Notes: generated by a model from the letters alone, not told the origin. Positions 35,422 to 43,790 are shown, numbered from the stretch's first letter. The stretch: 64,000 nt of DNA from Rhizobium giardinii bv. giardinii H152 (GCF_000379605.1 NZ_KB902735.1:62001-126000); one strand, 5' to 3'. A program made the numbers and translations.

Positions 35422-35487
35422 ATCATGGCTTGGCGTGCCGCGGGAGGAACCGACAGGAGACCGCGGCAACAATTGGAGGAGAGAATC

Positions 35488-36804
35488 ATGACGCTGCAGA
35501 CGCAGGCGCCAGTCGTTGGCGTACATCCCGCCCAGGCGGTGGAAGACCGTGCCTATGGCAAGGTATTCTGGAGAATCGTGCCCTTTTTGATGTTGTGCTA
35601 CGTGGTTGCCTATCTCGACCGCGTCAATGTCGGCTTCGCCAAGCTGCAGATGTCGAGCGAGCTCGGCCTCTCCGAGGCGGCCTACGGCATCGGCGCAGGC
35701 ATTTTCTTCATCGGCTATTTTCTGTTTGAAGTGCCGAGCAACGTCATCATGAACAAGGTCGGTGCGCGTGTGTGGATCGCCCGCATCATGATCACCTGGG
35801 GCATTATTTCCGCCGCCTTCATGTTCACCTCGTCGGAAACCGTCTTCTATGTCCTGCGTTTCCTGCTGGGCGTTGCCGAGGCCGGATTTTTCCCCGGCAT
35901 CATTTTGTACCTGACCGCTTGGTATCCGGCCAATCGCCGGGCCCGGATCATCACCACCTTCATGTCCGCAATCCCGATATCCGCCATTTTCGGCAACCCG
36001 CTTTCGGGTCTCCTGATGGATAGTTTCCACGGCACGCACGGTCTTTCCGGCTGGCAGTGGATGTTCCTGATCGAAGCCATCCCGGCCATCCTTTTCGGCG
36101 TCGCCACCTTCTTCTACCTCGATGATAACATCCGCGCCGCGAAATGGCTGGACGAAGACGAAAAGGCCGTTCTGACGGCCAATATCGAAGCCGAAAACCG
36201 GACCAAGGTCTCGAGCCCCCACAGCATTGCCGGAACCCTCACCGACCGCCGGGTCTGGCTGATGTGCCTGATCTATTTCTGCTTCGTGCTTGGACAATAC
36301 GGCCTGAATTTCTGGATGCCGTCGATCGTCAAGGCCTCGGGCGTCACCGGAAACCTGAACATCGGCCTGATTTCCGCGATCCCCTACATCTGCACCTTCG
36401 TCGCGATGCTGGCGCTCGGACGCTCCGCCGACCGGCTGCGCGAACGGCGGTGGCACCTCGTCATCCCCGCGCTCATCGCCGCCGGTGGCTTTGTCGCGGC
36501 GACCATGGCAACGAGCACGACGGTCTCGATCGTCTGCCTATCGCTGGCCGCTGCGGGCGCCATCAGTTGCGCGCCGCTGTTCTGGTCGCTTCCAACCGCC
36601 TTTCTCGCCGGTACCGGCGCCGCGGCCGGGATCGCCTGGATCAATTCGGTCGGAAATCTTGCCGGGTTCCTCGGGCCGTTCCTGGTCGGCTATCTGAAGG
36701 ACTTTACCGGCACCAACAGCGCCGGCATGTATCTGCTGGCCGCAGCGCTGGTCATCGGTTCGCTGGCCGTGTTGACGGTGCCGGCAAAAACCGTCAATCG
36801 CTAG
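35488..36804 (+). CDS. MFS transporter, anion:cation symporter family
   Basis: A 438-residue transporter with 12 predicted helices. The N-terminal half has LMLCYVVAYLDRVNVGFAKL and the conserved loop FLLGVAEAGFFPGIILYLTA; both are hallmarks of the ACS family (tartrate, galactarate, phthalate uptake). The start at 35488 follows GGAGGAGAG. It heads the operon with ltnD, otnI and otnK, so L-threonate or D-erythronate uptake by proton symport is inferred. A hairpin at 36812-36839 separates it from ltnD. Confidence 0.9.
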   Translation: MTLQTQAPVVGVHPAQAVEDRAYGKVFWRIVPFLMLCYVVAYLDRVNVGFAKLQMSSELGLSEAAYGIGAGIFFIGYFLFEVPSNVIMNKVGARVWIARIMITWGIISAAFMFTSSETVFYVLRFLLGVAEAGFFPGIILYLTAWYPANRRARIITTFMSAIPISAIFGNPLSGLLMDSFHGTHGLSGWQWMFLIEAIPAILFGVATFFYLDDNIRAAKWLDEDEKAVLTANIEAENRTKVSSPHSIAGTLTDRRVWLMCLIYFCFVLGQYGLNFWMPSIVKASGVTGNLNIGLISAIPYICTFVAMLALGRSADRLRERRWHLVIPALIAAGGFVAATMATSTTVSIVCLSLAAAGAISCAPLFWSLPTAFLAGTGAAAGIAWINSVGNLAGFLGPFLVGYLKDFTGTNSAGMYLLAAALVIGSLAVLTVPAKTVNR

Positions 36805-36811
36805 ACATCGA

Positions 36812-36839
36812 CCCCTCCGCATGGCCACATCCGGAGGGG
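36812..36839 (+). promoter_or_regulatory. Intra-operon hairpin between MFS and ltnD
   Basis: CCCCTCCG (36812-36819) and CGGAGGGG (36832-36839) form an 8-bp stem with a 12-nt loop, 7 bp after the MFS stop. There is no T tract, so it is more likely to adjust message stability between transporter and enzymes than to end transcription. Confidence 0.5.
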
Positions 36840-36873
36840 CAGCTCTTCCCTTACAAGACTGGAGAACATCGCC

Positions 36874-37818
36874 ATGTCACCGCTTGCTGAAAACTCCGGC
36901 CCCGTCGTCGTCGCGGCCGTCATCGGTCTTGGTTCCATGGGCCTTGGAATGGCCCGGTCGATGAAGCGCGCCGGTCTCGACGTCGTCGGCTACGACATTA
37001 CCCCCGCGGCGGTGGATCGCTTCATCGCTGACGGTGGACGCGGCGCAGCCACGCCCGCCGCCGCGGCAAGGGACGCCGACATTGTCGTCTCCGTCGTCGT
37101 CAACGGCGCGCAGACCGAGGCCGTGCTGTTCGGCCCCGAGGGTGTCGCGGCCACGATGAAGCCCGGAGCCGTCTTCATCTCCTCGGCGACCATGGATCCG
37201 GCTGTCGCGCGCGATCTGGCGCAACGGGCGGAGGCTCTCGGCCTGCATTATCTAGACGCACCGATTTCGGGTGGTGCCGCCAAGGCTGCGAGCGGCGCGC
37301 TGACGATCATGGCATCCGGCTCCAAACAGGCGTTCGACACGGCCCGCCCGGGTCTCGACGCCATGGCCGGCAAGGTCTACGAGCTCGGCGACGCGGCCGG
37401 AACCGGCGCTGCCTTCAAGATGATCAACCAGCTTCTCGCCGGCGTGCACATCGCGGCTGCCTGCGAGGCGATCACGTTTGCCGCCAGGCAGGGCCTCGAC
37501 CTCGACAAGGTCTATGAGGTGATCACCGCCTCTGCCGGCAATTCATGGATGTTTGAAAACCGCGTGCCGCATGTGCTGGCCGGAGACTATACTCCGTTGA
37601 GCAGCATCGAGATTTTCGTCAAGGATCTTGGCATCGTCCAGGACATGGCCCGCTCGGAGCGCTATCCGGTGCCGCTGGCGGCCGCTGCCCTGCAGATGTA
37701 TCTCGCCGCCTCGGGTGCCGGCATGGGCCGTGACGACGATTCCTCGCTCGCGCGCCTCTACGCCCAGCTCTCGGGCGCCCAGTTGCCCGGTGCGGCCAAC
37801 GAGCCGGAGAAGCAGTAA
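36874..37818 (+). CDS. ltnD: L-threonate dehydrogenase
   Basis: A 314-residue enzyme of the 3-hydroxyisobutyrate dehydrogenase family. NAD-binding motif IGLGSMGLGMARSM (residues 18-31), substrate motif DAPISGGAAKAASGALTIMA, catalytic lysine in FKMINQLLAGVHIAAACEA. Alone it could be any beta-hydroxyacid dehydrogenase, but its order with otnI and otnK is that of the L-threonate pathway, where it oxidises L-threonate to 2-oxo-tetronate. GGAGA precedes the start. The next gene begins 12 bp after its stop. Confidence 0.88.
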   Translation: MSPLAENSGPVVVAAVIGLGSMGLGMARSMKRAGLDVVGYDITPAAVDRFIADGGRGAATPAAAARDADIVVSVVVNGAQTEAVLFGPEGVAATMKPGAVFISSATMDPAVARDLAQRAEALGLHYLDAPISGGAAKAASGALTIMASGSKQAFDTARPGLDAMAGKVYELGDAAGTGAAFKMINQLLAGVHIAAACEAITFAARQGLDLDKVYEVITASAGNSWMFENRVPHVLAGDYTPLSSIEIFVKDLGIVQDMARSERYPVPLAAAALQMYLAASGAGMGRDDDSSLARLYAQLSGAQLPGAANEPEKQ

Positions 37819-37830
37819 AGGAACGCCACC

Positions 37831-38607
37831 ATGCCGGTTTTCGCCGCCAACCTGACGATGATGTTCAACGAATGGCCGTTCCTCGACCGCTTCGACGCCG
37901 CGGCCGATGCCGGCTTTGCCGCCGTCGAATATCTCTTTCCCTATGAAGCCCCGCCGGAGGCGATCGCCGAACGGCTTGCCCGCAACAATCTGCAGCAGGC
38001 CTTGTTCAACCTGCCGCCGGGCGACTGGGCGGGAGGCGAGCGCGGTATCGCGACGCTTCCCGGACGGTTCGAGGCATTGAAGTCGGATGTCGAGCGGGCG
38101 CTGGACTATGCGGCAGCGACGGGCGTCAGGCGGTTGCATCTCATGGCCGGTCTTGCCGATCCCCATGACGAGGATGCGGCCTCATCCTACCGCCGCTCGG
38201 TCGCCCACGCTGCCGGGCGGCTTGCGGAAATGGGCATCGACCTCCTGCTTGAGCCGATCAACGGGCGAAACATGCCGGGATATTTCCTCAATGATTTCGG
38301 TATCGCCGAAAAACTGATCGCAGACCTCGGCCTGCCGAACCTGAAATTGCAATTCGATATCTATCACCGCCAGGTCATCCATGGTGACGTGACGATGGCC
38401 TTGCGCCGCCTCATGCCGATCACCGGCCATATCCAGATCGCCAGCGTGCCGTCACGCAACGAGCCGGATGGGGAGGAGCTCAACTATCCCTATCTGTTCG
38501 AGGAAATCGACCGCCTCGGCTATGACGGTTTCATCGGCTGCGAATACATCCCGCGCGGCCACACGCTGGACGGCCTTGGCTGGTTCAGACCTTTTGCACG
38601 GAGCTAG
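37831..38607 (+). CDS. otnI: 2-oxo-tetronate isomerase
   Basis: A 258-residue TIM-barrel enzyme of the hydroxypyruvate isomerase family. Metal-binding residues are in LLLEPINGRNMPGYFL (Glu) and GFIGCEYIPRG (Glu), with QFDIYHRQVIHGD supplying Asp and His. It would interconvert 2-oxo- and 3-oxo-tetronate, linking DenD and LtnD to the kinase. Translation is probably coupled to ltnD (12 bp) and otnK (3 bp). Confidence 0.9.
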   Translation: MPVFAANLTMMFNEWPFLDRFDAAADAGFAAVEYLFPYEAPPEAIAERLARNNLQQALFNLPPGDWAGGERGIATLPGRFEALKSDVERALDYAAATGVRRLHLMAGLADPHDEDAASSYRRSVAHAAGRLAEMGIDLLLEPINGRNMPGYFLNDFGIAEKLIADLGLPNLKLQFDIYHRQVIHGDVTMALRRLMPITGHIQIASVPSRNEPDGEELNYPYLFEEIDRLGYDGFIGCEYIPRGHTLDGLGWFRPFARS

Positions 38608-38610
38608 ACG

Positions 38611-39891
38611 ATGGCTATATTGCTCGGATCAATCGCTGACGACTACACGGGCGCGTCCGATCTCGCCAACACGCTGACGAAGAACGGCCTGCGCACGGTG
38701 CAGACGGTCGGTATCCCCGATCCGTCGCTCTCGCTGCCGGATGTCGACGCCGTCGTCGTTTCCCTGAAGATCCGCTCTGTCGCGGCCGCCGACGCCGTGG
38801 CTGCGGCGACCAAGGCCGAACTGTGGCTGCGCGGGCGCGGTGCGGCGCATGTGCTGTACAAGATCTGCTCGACCTTCGATTCCACCGATGCTGGCAATAT
38901 CGGTCCGGTCACCGAGGCATTGAGCGACGCCGTGGGCGGCGGCTTGGTGGTGGTGACGCCAGCCTTTCCGGAAACGGGACGCACCGTCTATCTCGGCCAT
39001 CTCTTCGTCGGCGGGCAGCCGCTGAACGAAAGCCCGCTCAAGGATCATCCCCTCAACCCGATGCACGACGCCAATCTCGTTCGCGTGATGGCGAGACAGT
39101 CGCGTGGCGCCGTCGGGCTTGTCGATCTGGCGTCGATCGGGGCGGGAGCCGATGCGGTCCGAGCCCGGCTCGAGGCCCTGCGTGCGGCGGGTGTCACGAC
39201 GGCGATAGCGGATGCGGTCTTCGAACGCGACCTCGAGACGCTCGGCGAGATCGCGCTGGAAACGCCGGTGTCCACCGGCGCGTCGGGTCTCGGGCTTGGC
39301 CTCGCCCGCGCCCTCGTCCGATCCGGCCGGGTATCGTCCGCGGTGACGACAACGGCGGACGCCATTCGCCCGGTGGGCGGGCTTGCCGCGGTCGTTGCCG
39401 GCAGTTGCTCCAGGGCGACGCTGCGGCAGCTCGAGGTCGCCGAACAGTCGATGCCGGTTCTGCGGCTCGACCCGGAAAAACTGCTTGCCGGTCCCGACGA
39501 GATTGCCACGGCGATTTCCTGGGCGGGAGACCGCATTTCCGCCGGCCCCGTTGTCGTCGCCGCGAGTGCTGCGCCGGAAACCGTGTCCCGGCTGCAAGCG
39601 CAATACGGACGCGACGCCTCCGGCCACGCGATCGAAACCGCAACCTCGATCATCGCCGCCGAACTGGTGGCACGGGGCGTGCGGCGCCTGGTCGTCGCCG
39701 GCGGCGAAACCTCCGGTGCCGCGGTCGACAGGCTCGCCATTCCGGCCTTCCTGATCGGCCCGGAAATCGCTCCCGGCGTGCCCGTGCTGCGCACGGTCGG
39801 CAATGCGCAAGGCGACATGCTGCTGGCGCTGAAATCAGGAAACTTCGGCGGCGAGGATTTCTTCACCGCCGCGCTGGCGATGATGCACTGA
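38611..39891 (+). CDS. otnK: 3-oxo-tetronate kinase (DUF1537 family)
   Basis: A 426-residue acid-sugar kinase. N-terminal substrate domain starts with LLGSIADDYTGASDLANTLT; KICSTFDSTDAGNIGPV is the second signature. The C-terminal nucleotide domain has VVAGSCSRATLRQL and VAGGETSGAAVDRL. It phosphorylates 3-oxo-tetronate at C4 using ATP. It starts 3 bp after otnI and closes the operon. Together with OtnC at 32 kb it completes the route to dihydroxyacetone phosphate. Confidence 0.92.
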   Translation: MAILLGSIADDYTGASDLANTLTKNGLRTVQTVGIPDPSLSLPDVDAVVVSLKIRSVAAADAVAAATKAELWLRGRGAAHVLYKICSTFDSTDAGNIGPVTEALSDAVGGGLVVVTPAFPETGRTVYLGHLFVGGQPLNESPLKDHPLNPMHDANLVRVMARQSRGAVGLVDLASIGAGADAVRARLEALRAAGVTTAIADAVFERDLETLGEIALETPVSTGASGLGLGLARALVRSGRVSSAVTTTADAIRPVGGLAAVVAGSCSRATLRQLEVAEQSMPVLRLDPEKLLAGPDEIATAISWAGDRISAGPVVVAASAAPETVSRLQAQYGRDASGHAIETATSIIAAELVARGVRRLVVAGGETSGAAVDRLAIPAFLIGPEIAPGVPVLRTVGNAQGDMLLALKSGNFGGEDFFTAALAMMH

Positions 39892-39904
39892 CGGGGGCTG
39901 CGCG

Positions 39905-40030
39905 TCAGCTCTTACAGCGCCGCGCGGCAGGTATGAGCCAGGACAAGGCGCGCCTCTCAATGTAGCTGCTGTCGGACCTGTTTCCGGCGATGGAGGCCAT
40001 GATTTCCTTTTGGATCTGCGTCAGTGCCAT
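39905..40030 (-). pseudogene. 5' remnant of an AbiEii-like nucleotidyltransferase gene
   Basis: A 41-codon frame starting at 40030 with MALTQIQKEIMASIAGNRSD, then SSYI. This resembles the N-terminus of nucleotidyltransferase-type toxins, where a glycine-rich substrate motif should follow, but the sequence instead runs into ERRALSWLIPAARR and stops at 39905, 13 bp from the end of otnK. Its ATG overlaps the stop of the upstream gene by one base (TGATG), as in toxin-antitoxin operons. I read it as a toxin gene cut off when the tetronate locus was joined here. The family call is tentative. Confidence 0.5.
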
Positions 40031-40371
40031 CAGCGTCCGTCTCCGAGCTGGGAGACCATTTTTCGTCCCATTGCATAAGCTCGCGCATCCCCGCGCTCCA
40101 TCAGAGCGTTGGCGACAACGCGCGCCTTCTGCCGAAGATCGGGCAATGTTTCGATGTCGATGTTGTCGAAAACTCTCAGCCCATACCTCTCGGTCGCAAT
40201 CCTGATGAATTCCGCCAGACGAGCCTTCTCGGCCCGGTGCGCGGAGCGAAATTCTGCCGCAACATTCACGATGTCATCTCGGCGTGCTCTGGGAACGAGA
40301 ACTTCGACCCTGACGAGATCGGATGCTCCTCCGGTCTCGCGATACCTCTTGATGCGCTCTTTCACAGGCAT
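40030..40371 (-). CDS. Probable antitoxin-like partner protein
   Basis: A 113-residue basic, helical protein: MPVKERIKRYRETGGASDLV, a strand with RVEVLVPRARRDDI, a helix with VAAEFRSAHRAEKARLAEFI, and a tail predicted to be helical. Small proteins with a KERxxxYR...RVEVLVP start are found upstream of nucleotidyltransferase-type toxins. The start at 40371 follows GGAG; its stop overlaps the start of the truncated toxin-like frame. Two palindromes at 40398-40421 lie just upstream and suggest self-control. With its partner truncated it is now an orphan. Confidence 0.6.
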   Translation of the reverse strand: MPVKERIKRYRETGGASDLVRVEVLVPRARRDDIVNVAAEFRSAHRAEKARLAEFIRIATERYGLRVFDNIDIETLPDLRQKARVVANALMERGDARAYAMGRKMVSQLGDGR

Positions 40372-40397
40372 GGCCACAGCTCCGACATGGTGCCAAT

Positions 40398-40421
40398 ATA
40401 CGCGTATCCGGGATACGTATC
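40398..40421. promoter_or_regulatory. Paired palindromes upstream of the antitoxin-like gene
   Basis: ATACGCGTAT at 40398-40407 and GATACGTATC at 40412-40421, each a perfect 10-bp palindrome, centres 14 bp apart, 27-50 bp upstream of the start. The surrounding DNA is AT-rich, so this is probably the promoter/operator. Confidence 0.55.
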
Positions 40422-40510
40422 AAGCTTTTATATTTGTTACGAAAAGATCGAATTTTTCAATTTTTGGTGCCGCGCCTTGATCCGAGACAACAACACCAGT
40501 CGACTCTCCG

Positions 40511-41284
40511 TCATCCCGACCGCGGCATGTTCGGGATAGTGCGAGCCGTCCCCGCCGCTTCTTCCGGCGACGGCGTTCGGCGGACCGCATCGTCCGCCAT
40601 GCTGTTCACCCGCCATCCCCTGATCCACAAGTCCCGGAGGCCGTCGCCTTCGCCGCGAAAATGGCTGTCCGTTACCGCGCAATGCTCCACCCGGTCGGCG
40701 CGGAAATTGCGGATGGCGGTGCGCAGCTCGCACCAGGCGACGACCACGGCGGTTGCCGAATAGTAGATCAGCGCCAGCGGCCGGATCGTGCGCTGGCTTG
40801 GCCTCCCGAACTCGTCGCGATAATCGAGGAGCAGTTTCTGCTCGTCGCGGATCGCCCGGCGCACCAGCGCGAGATCGAGCCCTGAGGGCGGCGGCGCGAT
40901 CGTCCCCCAGGCATGCAGCGCGTTGGAGCGCATGGCCTGCCTGAGCGGCGCGGGCAGGGCGCCGGCGATCTTCTGGCTGACGCGCTTGGCGGCGTCCTTC
41001 AGTTCCTCGTCGCCGGTGCGCTCCAGTAGCGCCAGGGCCAGCACGATCGCCTCCGTCTCCTCGATCGAAAACATCAGCGGCGGCAGGTCGAAGCCGGGCC
41101 GGAGAATGTAGCCGATGCCGCGCCCGCCCTCGATCGGCACCCGCATCGCCTGCAGCGCTGCAATGTCGCGGTAGATCGAACGGACGGTCACTTCGAGGCT
41201 TTCGGCGATCTGCGCGGCCGTCACCGGTTTTGTCGCCAGCCGCAGGATCTGGATGATCTCGAACAGTCGCGATGCCTTGCGCAT
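40511..41284 (-). CDS. YafY-type regulator with HTH and WYL domains
   Basis: A 257-residue regulator. N-terminal winged helix with LRLATKPVTAAQIAESLEVT and RSIYRDIAALQAM (residues 13-47). The middle part contains FSIEETEAIVLALALLERTG. The WYL domain begins about residue 140 with KLLLDYRDEFGRPSQRTIRP, followed by VAWCELRTAIRNFRADRVEH. WYL domains are thought to bind nucleic acids or ligands. It is divergent from a LysE-type exporter with 131 bp between starts and is probably its regulator. Confidence 0.88.
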   Translation of the reverse strand: MRKASRLFEIIQILRLATKPVTAAQIAESLEVTVRSIYRDIAALQAMRVPIEGGRGIGYILRPGFDLPPLMFSIEETEAIVLALALLERTGDEELKDAAKRVSQKIAGALPAPLRQAMRSNALHAWGTIAPPPSGLDLALVRRAIRDEQKLLLDYRDEFGRPSQRTIRPLALIYYSATAVVVAWCELRTAIRNFRADRVEHCAVTDSHFRGEGDGLRDLWIRGWRVNSMADDAVRRTPSPEEAAGTARTIPNMPRSG

Positions 41285-41415
41285 GGTTTTCCTCGTTGCG
41301 CGAAACGCTCCTGACAGAACCCTGTCAGTTGGGTGAGGCTATACCACGTTCCCAAGTGTTTGAAAAACAACGCTGCGCTCACTGCAGCACATCTCTTGAC
41401 AGACGGACAACTGAC

Positions 41416-42054
41416 ATGACCTACGCGGAAAATCTCTGGCTCTTCTTCACCCTTCTCTTCGGCATCATCATCGTGCCGGGCATGGACATGGTCTTCGTCA
41501 TGGCCAATGCCTTGACGGGCGGGCGGGCGTCCGGCCTGACTGCGACGGCGGGCATCATGGCGGGCGGTGTCTTCCATACGCTCTATGCGGCGCTCGGTGT
41601 CGGCCTGCTTTTGCACATGGTGCCGCAACTCTTCAACCTGCTGCTGCTGTTCGGGGCCGCCTATATCGCCTGGATCGGCTTTTCCCTTGTGAGAAGCAGC
41701 ATCGCCATCGCCTCGGTCGAGCCCGGCGCCCGGCTGTCGCTCTGGACGAGCTTTCGCCGTGGCGCCTTGACCAGCATCCTCAATCCCAAGGCCTACCTGT
41801 TCATGCTGGCCGTCTATCCGCAATTTCTGAAGCCGCAGTTTGGCCCCCTTTGGTCGCAGGCGCTGATCATGGCGATCATGATCTCGGTCACCCAACTGGC
41901 GGTCTATGGCAGCCTTGCGCTTGCCGCGGGGCGCAGCCGCGACGTGCTCATCGCCAGCCCGCGGGCGACGGCGCTGGTCGGCAAGTCGGCCGGCGTGGTG
42001 CTGATTGTCGTTGCCGCATTGACCGCCTGGCAGGGCTGGACGTCCGTTGCGTGA
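41416..42054 (+). CDS. LysE/RhtB family exporter
   Basis: A 212-residue membrane protein with six predicted helices. The family signature PGMDMVFVMANALTGGRASG (residues 21-40) and the segment FRRGALTSILNPKAYLFMLA are both present. Such exporters release amino acids or related metabolites. The start at 41416 follows GACGGACAACTGAC; the ribosome binding site is weak. It is divergent from the WYL regulator. Confidence 0.88.
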   Translation: MTYAENLWLFFTLLFGIIIVPGMDMVFVMANALTGGRASGLTATAGIMAGGVFHTLYAALGVGLLLHMVPQLFNLLLLFGAAYIAWIGFSLVRSSIAIASVEPGARLSLWTSFRRGALTSILNPKAYLFMLAVYPQFLKPQFGPLWSQALIMAIMISVTQLAVYGSLALAAGRSRDVLIASPRATALVGKSAGVVLIVVAALTAWQGWTSVA

Positions 42055-42238
42055 AGGCGGCAGCACAAAACTGGAGTGATAAACTCCTGTTAATTCAGTC
42101 TGTTGCAGCAGCCGGTCCTGAACGCGATCTCAAAAAAATGTTACTTCCTTCGTCAATGCAAAATGCAATCATGCCGGCGCATCGAGAGGAATGGCCGCGT
42201 CAATATCCGTCACGGCTATGTCGGACAGGGAGAATTTC

Positions 42239-42679
42239 ATGCAATTGAAAGCCGTGCTTTTTGCAATCGTCATCGCCGGTGTCGCCGGCGCCGTTACGGC
42301 TGCGGACGAACCGCAGGTGGTCCGCCAGGCGCTGATGAAGGGGGTCGGCCAATCGACGGGCGCGCTCGTGGCCATCGCCAAGGGGGAAAAACCCTATGAC
42401 AGCGCCGTCGTTAAGGCGTCGCTGGAAACGATCAGCAAAAACGTCAAGGCCTTCCCCGATCAGTTCCCGCCCGGTTCGGAAACCGGAATGGAATCGGAAG
42501 CCAGCCCGAAGATCTGGGAGAACATGGACGACTTCAAGGCCAAGGCAGCCAAGCTTGGTGCCGATGTCGACGCGACCCTCGCCCAGATTCCCGCCGACCA
42601 GGCCGGTGTCGGTGCAGCGCTCGGCGCGATCGGCAAGAATTGCGGCGGCTGTCACGAGACCTACCGCCTCAAGAAATGA
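42239..42679 (+). CDS. Cytochrome c, class II (c556-like)
   Basis: A 146-residue periplasmic cytochrome: signal peptide residues 1-21 (cleavage after VTAAD), a four-helix bundle with an N-terminal Met-containing helix (VRQALMKGVGQSTGALVAIA), and the heme site CGGCH near the C-terminus (residues 136-140). This location of C-x-x-C-H is diagnostic for class II. The start at 42239 follows AGGGAGA. It probably donates or accepts electrons together with the diheme cytochrome encoded 148 bp downstream. Confidence 0.9.
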   Translation: MQLKAVLFAIVIAGVAGAVTAADEPQVVRQALMKGVGQSTGALVAIAKGEKPYDSAVVKASLETISKNVKAFPDQFPPGSETGMESEASPKIWENMDDFKAKAAKLGADVDATLAQIPADQAGVGAALGAIGKNCGGCHETYRLKK

Positions 42680-42827
42680 GGCGGCGGGTCGTTTCCAGCT
42701 AAAAATGGTTCGATGCCGTGCCGGGCTCCAAGCCCGGCGCGGCGCAATAGTTTCGACGGCGTCCGGTGCGCGTCCTGTTTGACGCGCGGCGCTGTCGTGT
42801 TTCGCAAGGGGCAGGAGGATGGCGCTG

Positions 42828-43745
42828 ATGGGCGCACGGGTTCGCAAGCTGGTGTCGGCGGTGGTGCTGTTCGGCGCGACGGCCGGTGGCGTCGCCTGGT
42901 TCCTGACCAAGCCCGAGCCGTGGCCGGCCGCCCATTGGGAAGGGCTCGGCGAACCGGATCTCGCCAATGGCGAGCGGGTCTTCTGGGCCGGCGGCTGCAC
43001 CAGTTGCCACGCGGCACCGAAAACGGAAGGCGACGCCAGGCTGGTGCTATCAGGCGGGCTGCCGCTGAAGAGCCCGTTCGGCACCTTCCATGTTCCCAAC
43101 ATTTCGCCGGATGAATCGGCCGGTATCGGCAGCTGGACGCTCGCTGAATTCGGCACCGCGATGACGCGCGGCGCAGGCCGGAACGGCGAACATCTCTACC
43201 CGTCCTTTCCCTACGGCTCCTATGCCCGGCTGACGTCCAAGGACGTCAATGACCTCTGGGGCTTCCTGAAAACGCTGCCGAAAAGCACCAATGTCGCGCC
43301 GCCGCATGATCTGCGGTTTCCCTACAACATCCGCCTGGTCCTCGGCGGCTGGAAGCTCCTGTTCTTCACCGACAAGCCGCGCGTGACGGTCGACACCGGC
43401 AATCCGAAGCTCGCCCGCGGCCAGTATCTGGTCGAAGGTCCCGGCCATTGCGGCGAATGCCACACCCCGCGCAACACCCTCGGCGGCTTCGAGGCGGATC
43501 GGTGGCTGGCGGGTGCGCCAAACCCGGAAGGCGAGGGCCGCATCCCCAACATCACCCCGGGCTCGAAGAGCATCGGCGCATGGAGCGAGAGCGACATCGT
43601 CACCTATCTCGAGACCGGCTTCACGCCCGATTTCGATTCGGTTGGTGGCTCGATGGTCGAGGTGCAGAAGAACCTCGCCAGACTGCCGGCGGGCGATAGG
43701 GAGGCTATCGCGGCGTATCTGAAGGCGGTGCCGGCGAGGGAATAG
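42828..43745 (+). CDS. Diheme cytochrome c
   Basis: A 305-residue protein with an N-terminal signal anchor (residues 6-25) and two C-x-x-C-H sites, CTSCH and CGECH, each followed by a distal Met/His region (TFHVPNISPDESAGIGSW and RIPNITPGSKSIGAWSESDI). These repeats match subunits of alcohol or sugar dehydrogenase-type cytochromes in Alphaproteobacteria. AGGAGG lies one base before the ATG at 42819 and ten before that at 42828, so 42828 is preferred. The partner dehydrogenase is not in this window next to it. Confidence 0.88.
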   Translation: MGARVRKLVSAVVLFGATAGGVAWFLTKPEPWPAAHWEGLGEPDLANGERVFWAGGCTSCHAAPKTEGDARLVLSGGLPLKSPFGTFHVPNISPDESAGIGSWTLAEFGTAMTRGAGRNGEHLYPSFPYGSYARLTSKDVNDLWGFLKTLPKSTNVAPPHDLRFPYNIRLVLGGWKLLFFTDKPRVTVDTGNPKLARGQYLVEGPGHCGECHTPRNTLGGFEADRWLAGAPNPEGEGRIPNITPGSKSIGAWSESDIVTYLETGFTPDFDSVGGSMVEVQKNLARLPAGDREAIAAYLKAVPARE

Positions 43746-43750
43746 TAAAA

Positions 43751-43790
43751 TGCTTGCATTTATTGCTAGCATTCCTTAAAGTGATAGCAT
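43751..43790. promoter_or_regulatory. Repeated TGCTWGCAT boxes before hicAB
   Basis: TGCTTGCAT (43751-43759), TGCTAGCAT (43764-43772) and TGATAGCAT (43782-43790) lie in AT-rich DNA just upstream of and over the hicA start. They are probable binding sites for the HicB antitoxin, which represses its own operon. Confidence 0.5.

Larger units (their letters stand above)
35034..35464. repeat. Segmental duplication, right copy
   Basis: Direct repeat of 33759-34184, 431 bp, starting 35 bp after the PheC-like stop codon. It carries a 5' fragment of lacI and a second set of three operators, and ends just before the ribosome binding site of the MFS gene. The first junction is sharp (AGGCGACAAGGCGCG in both copies). 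Confidence 0.9.
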
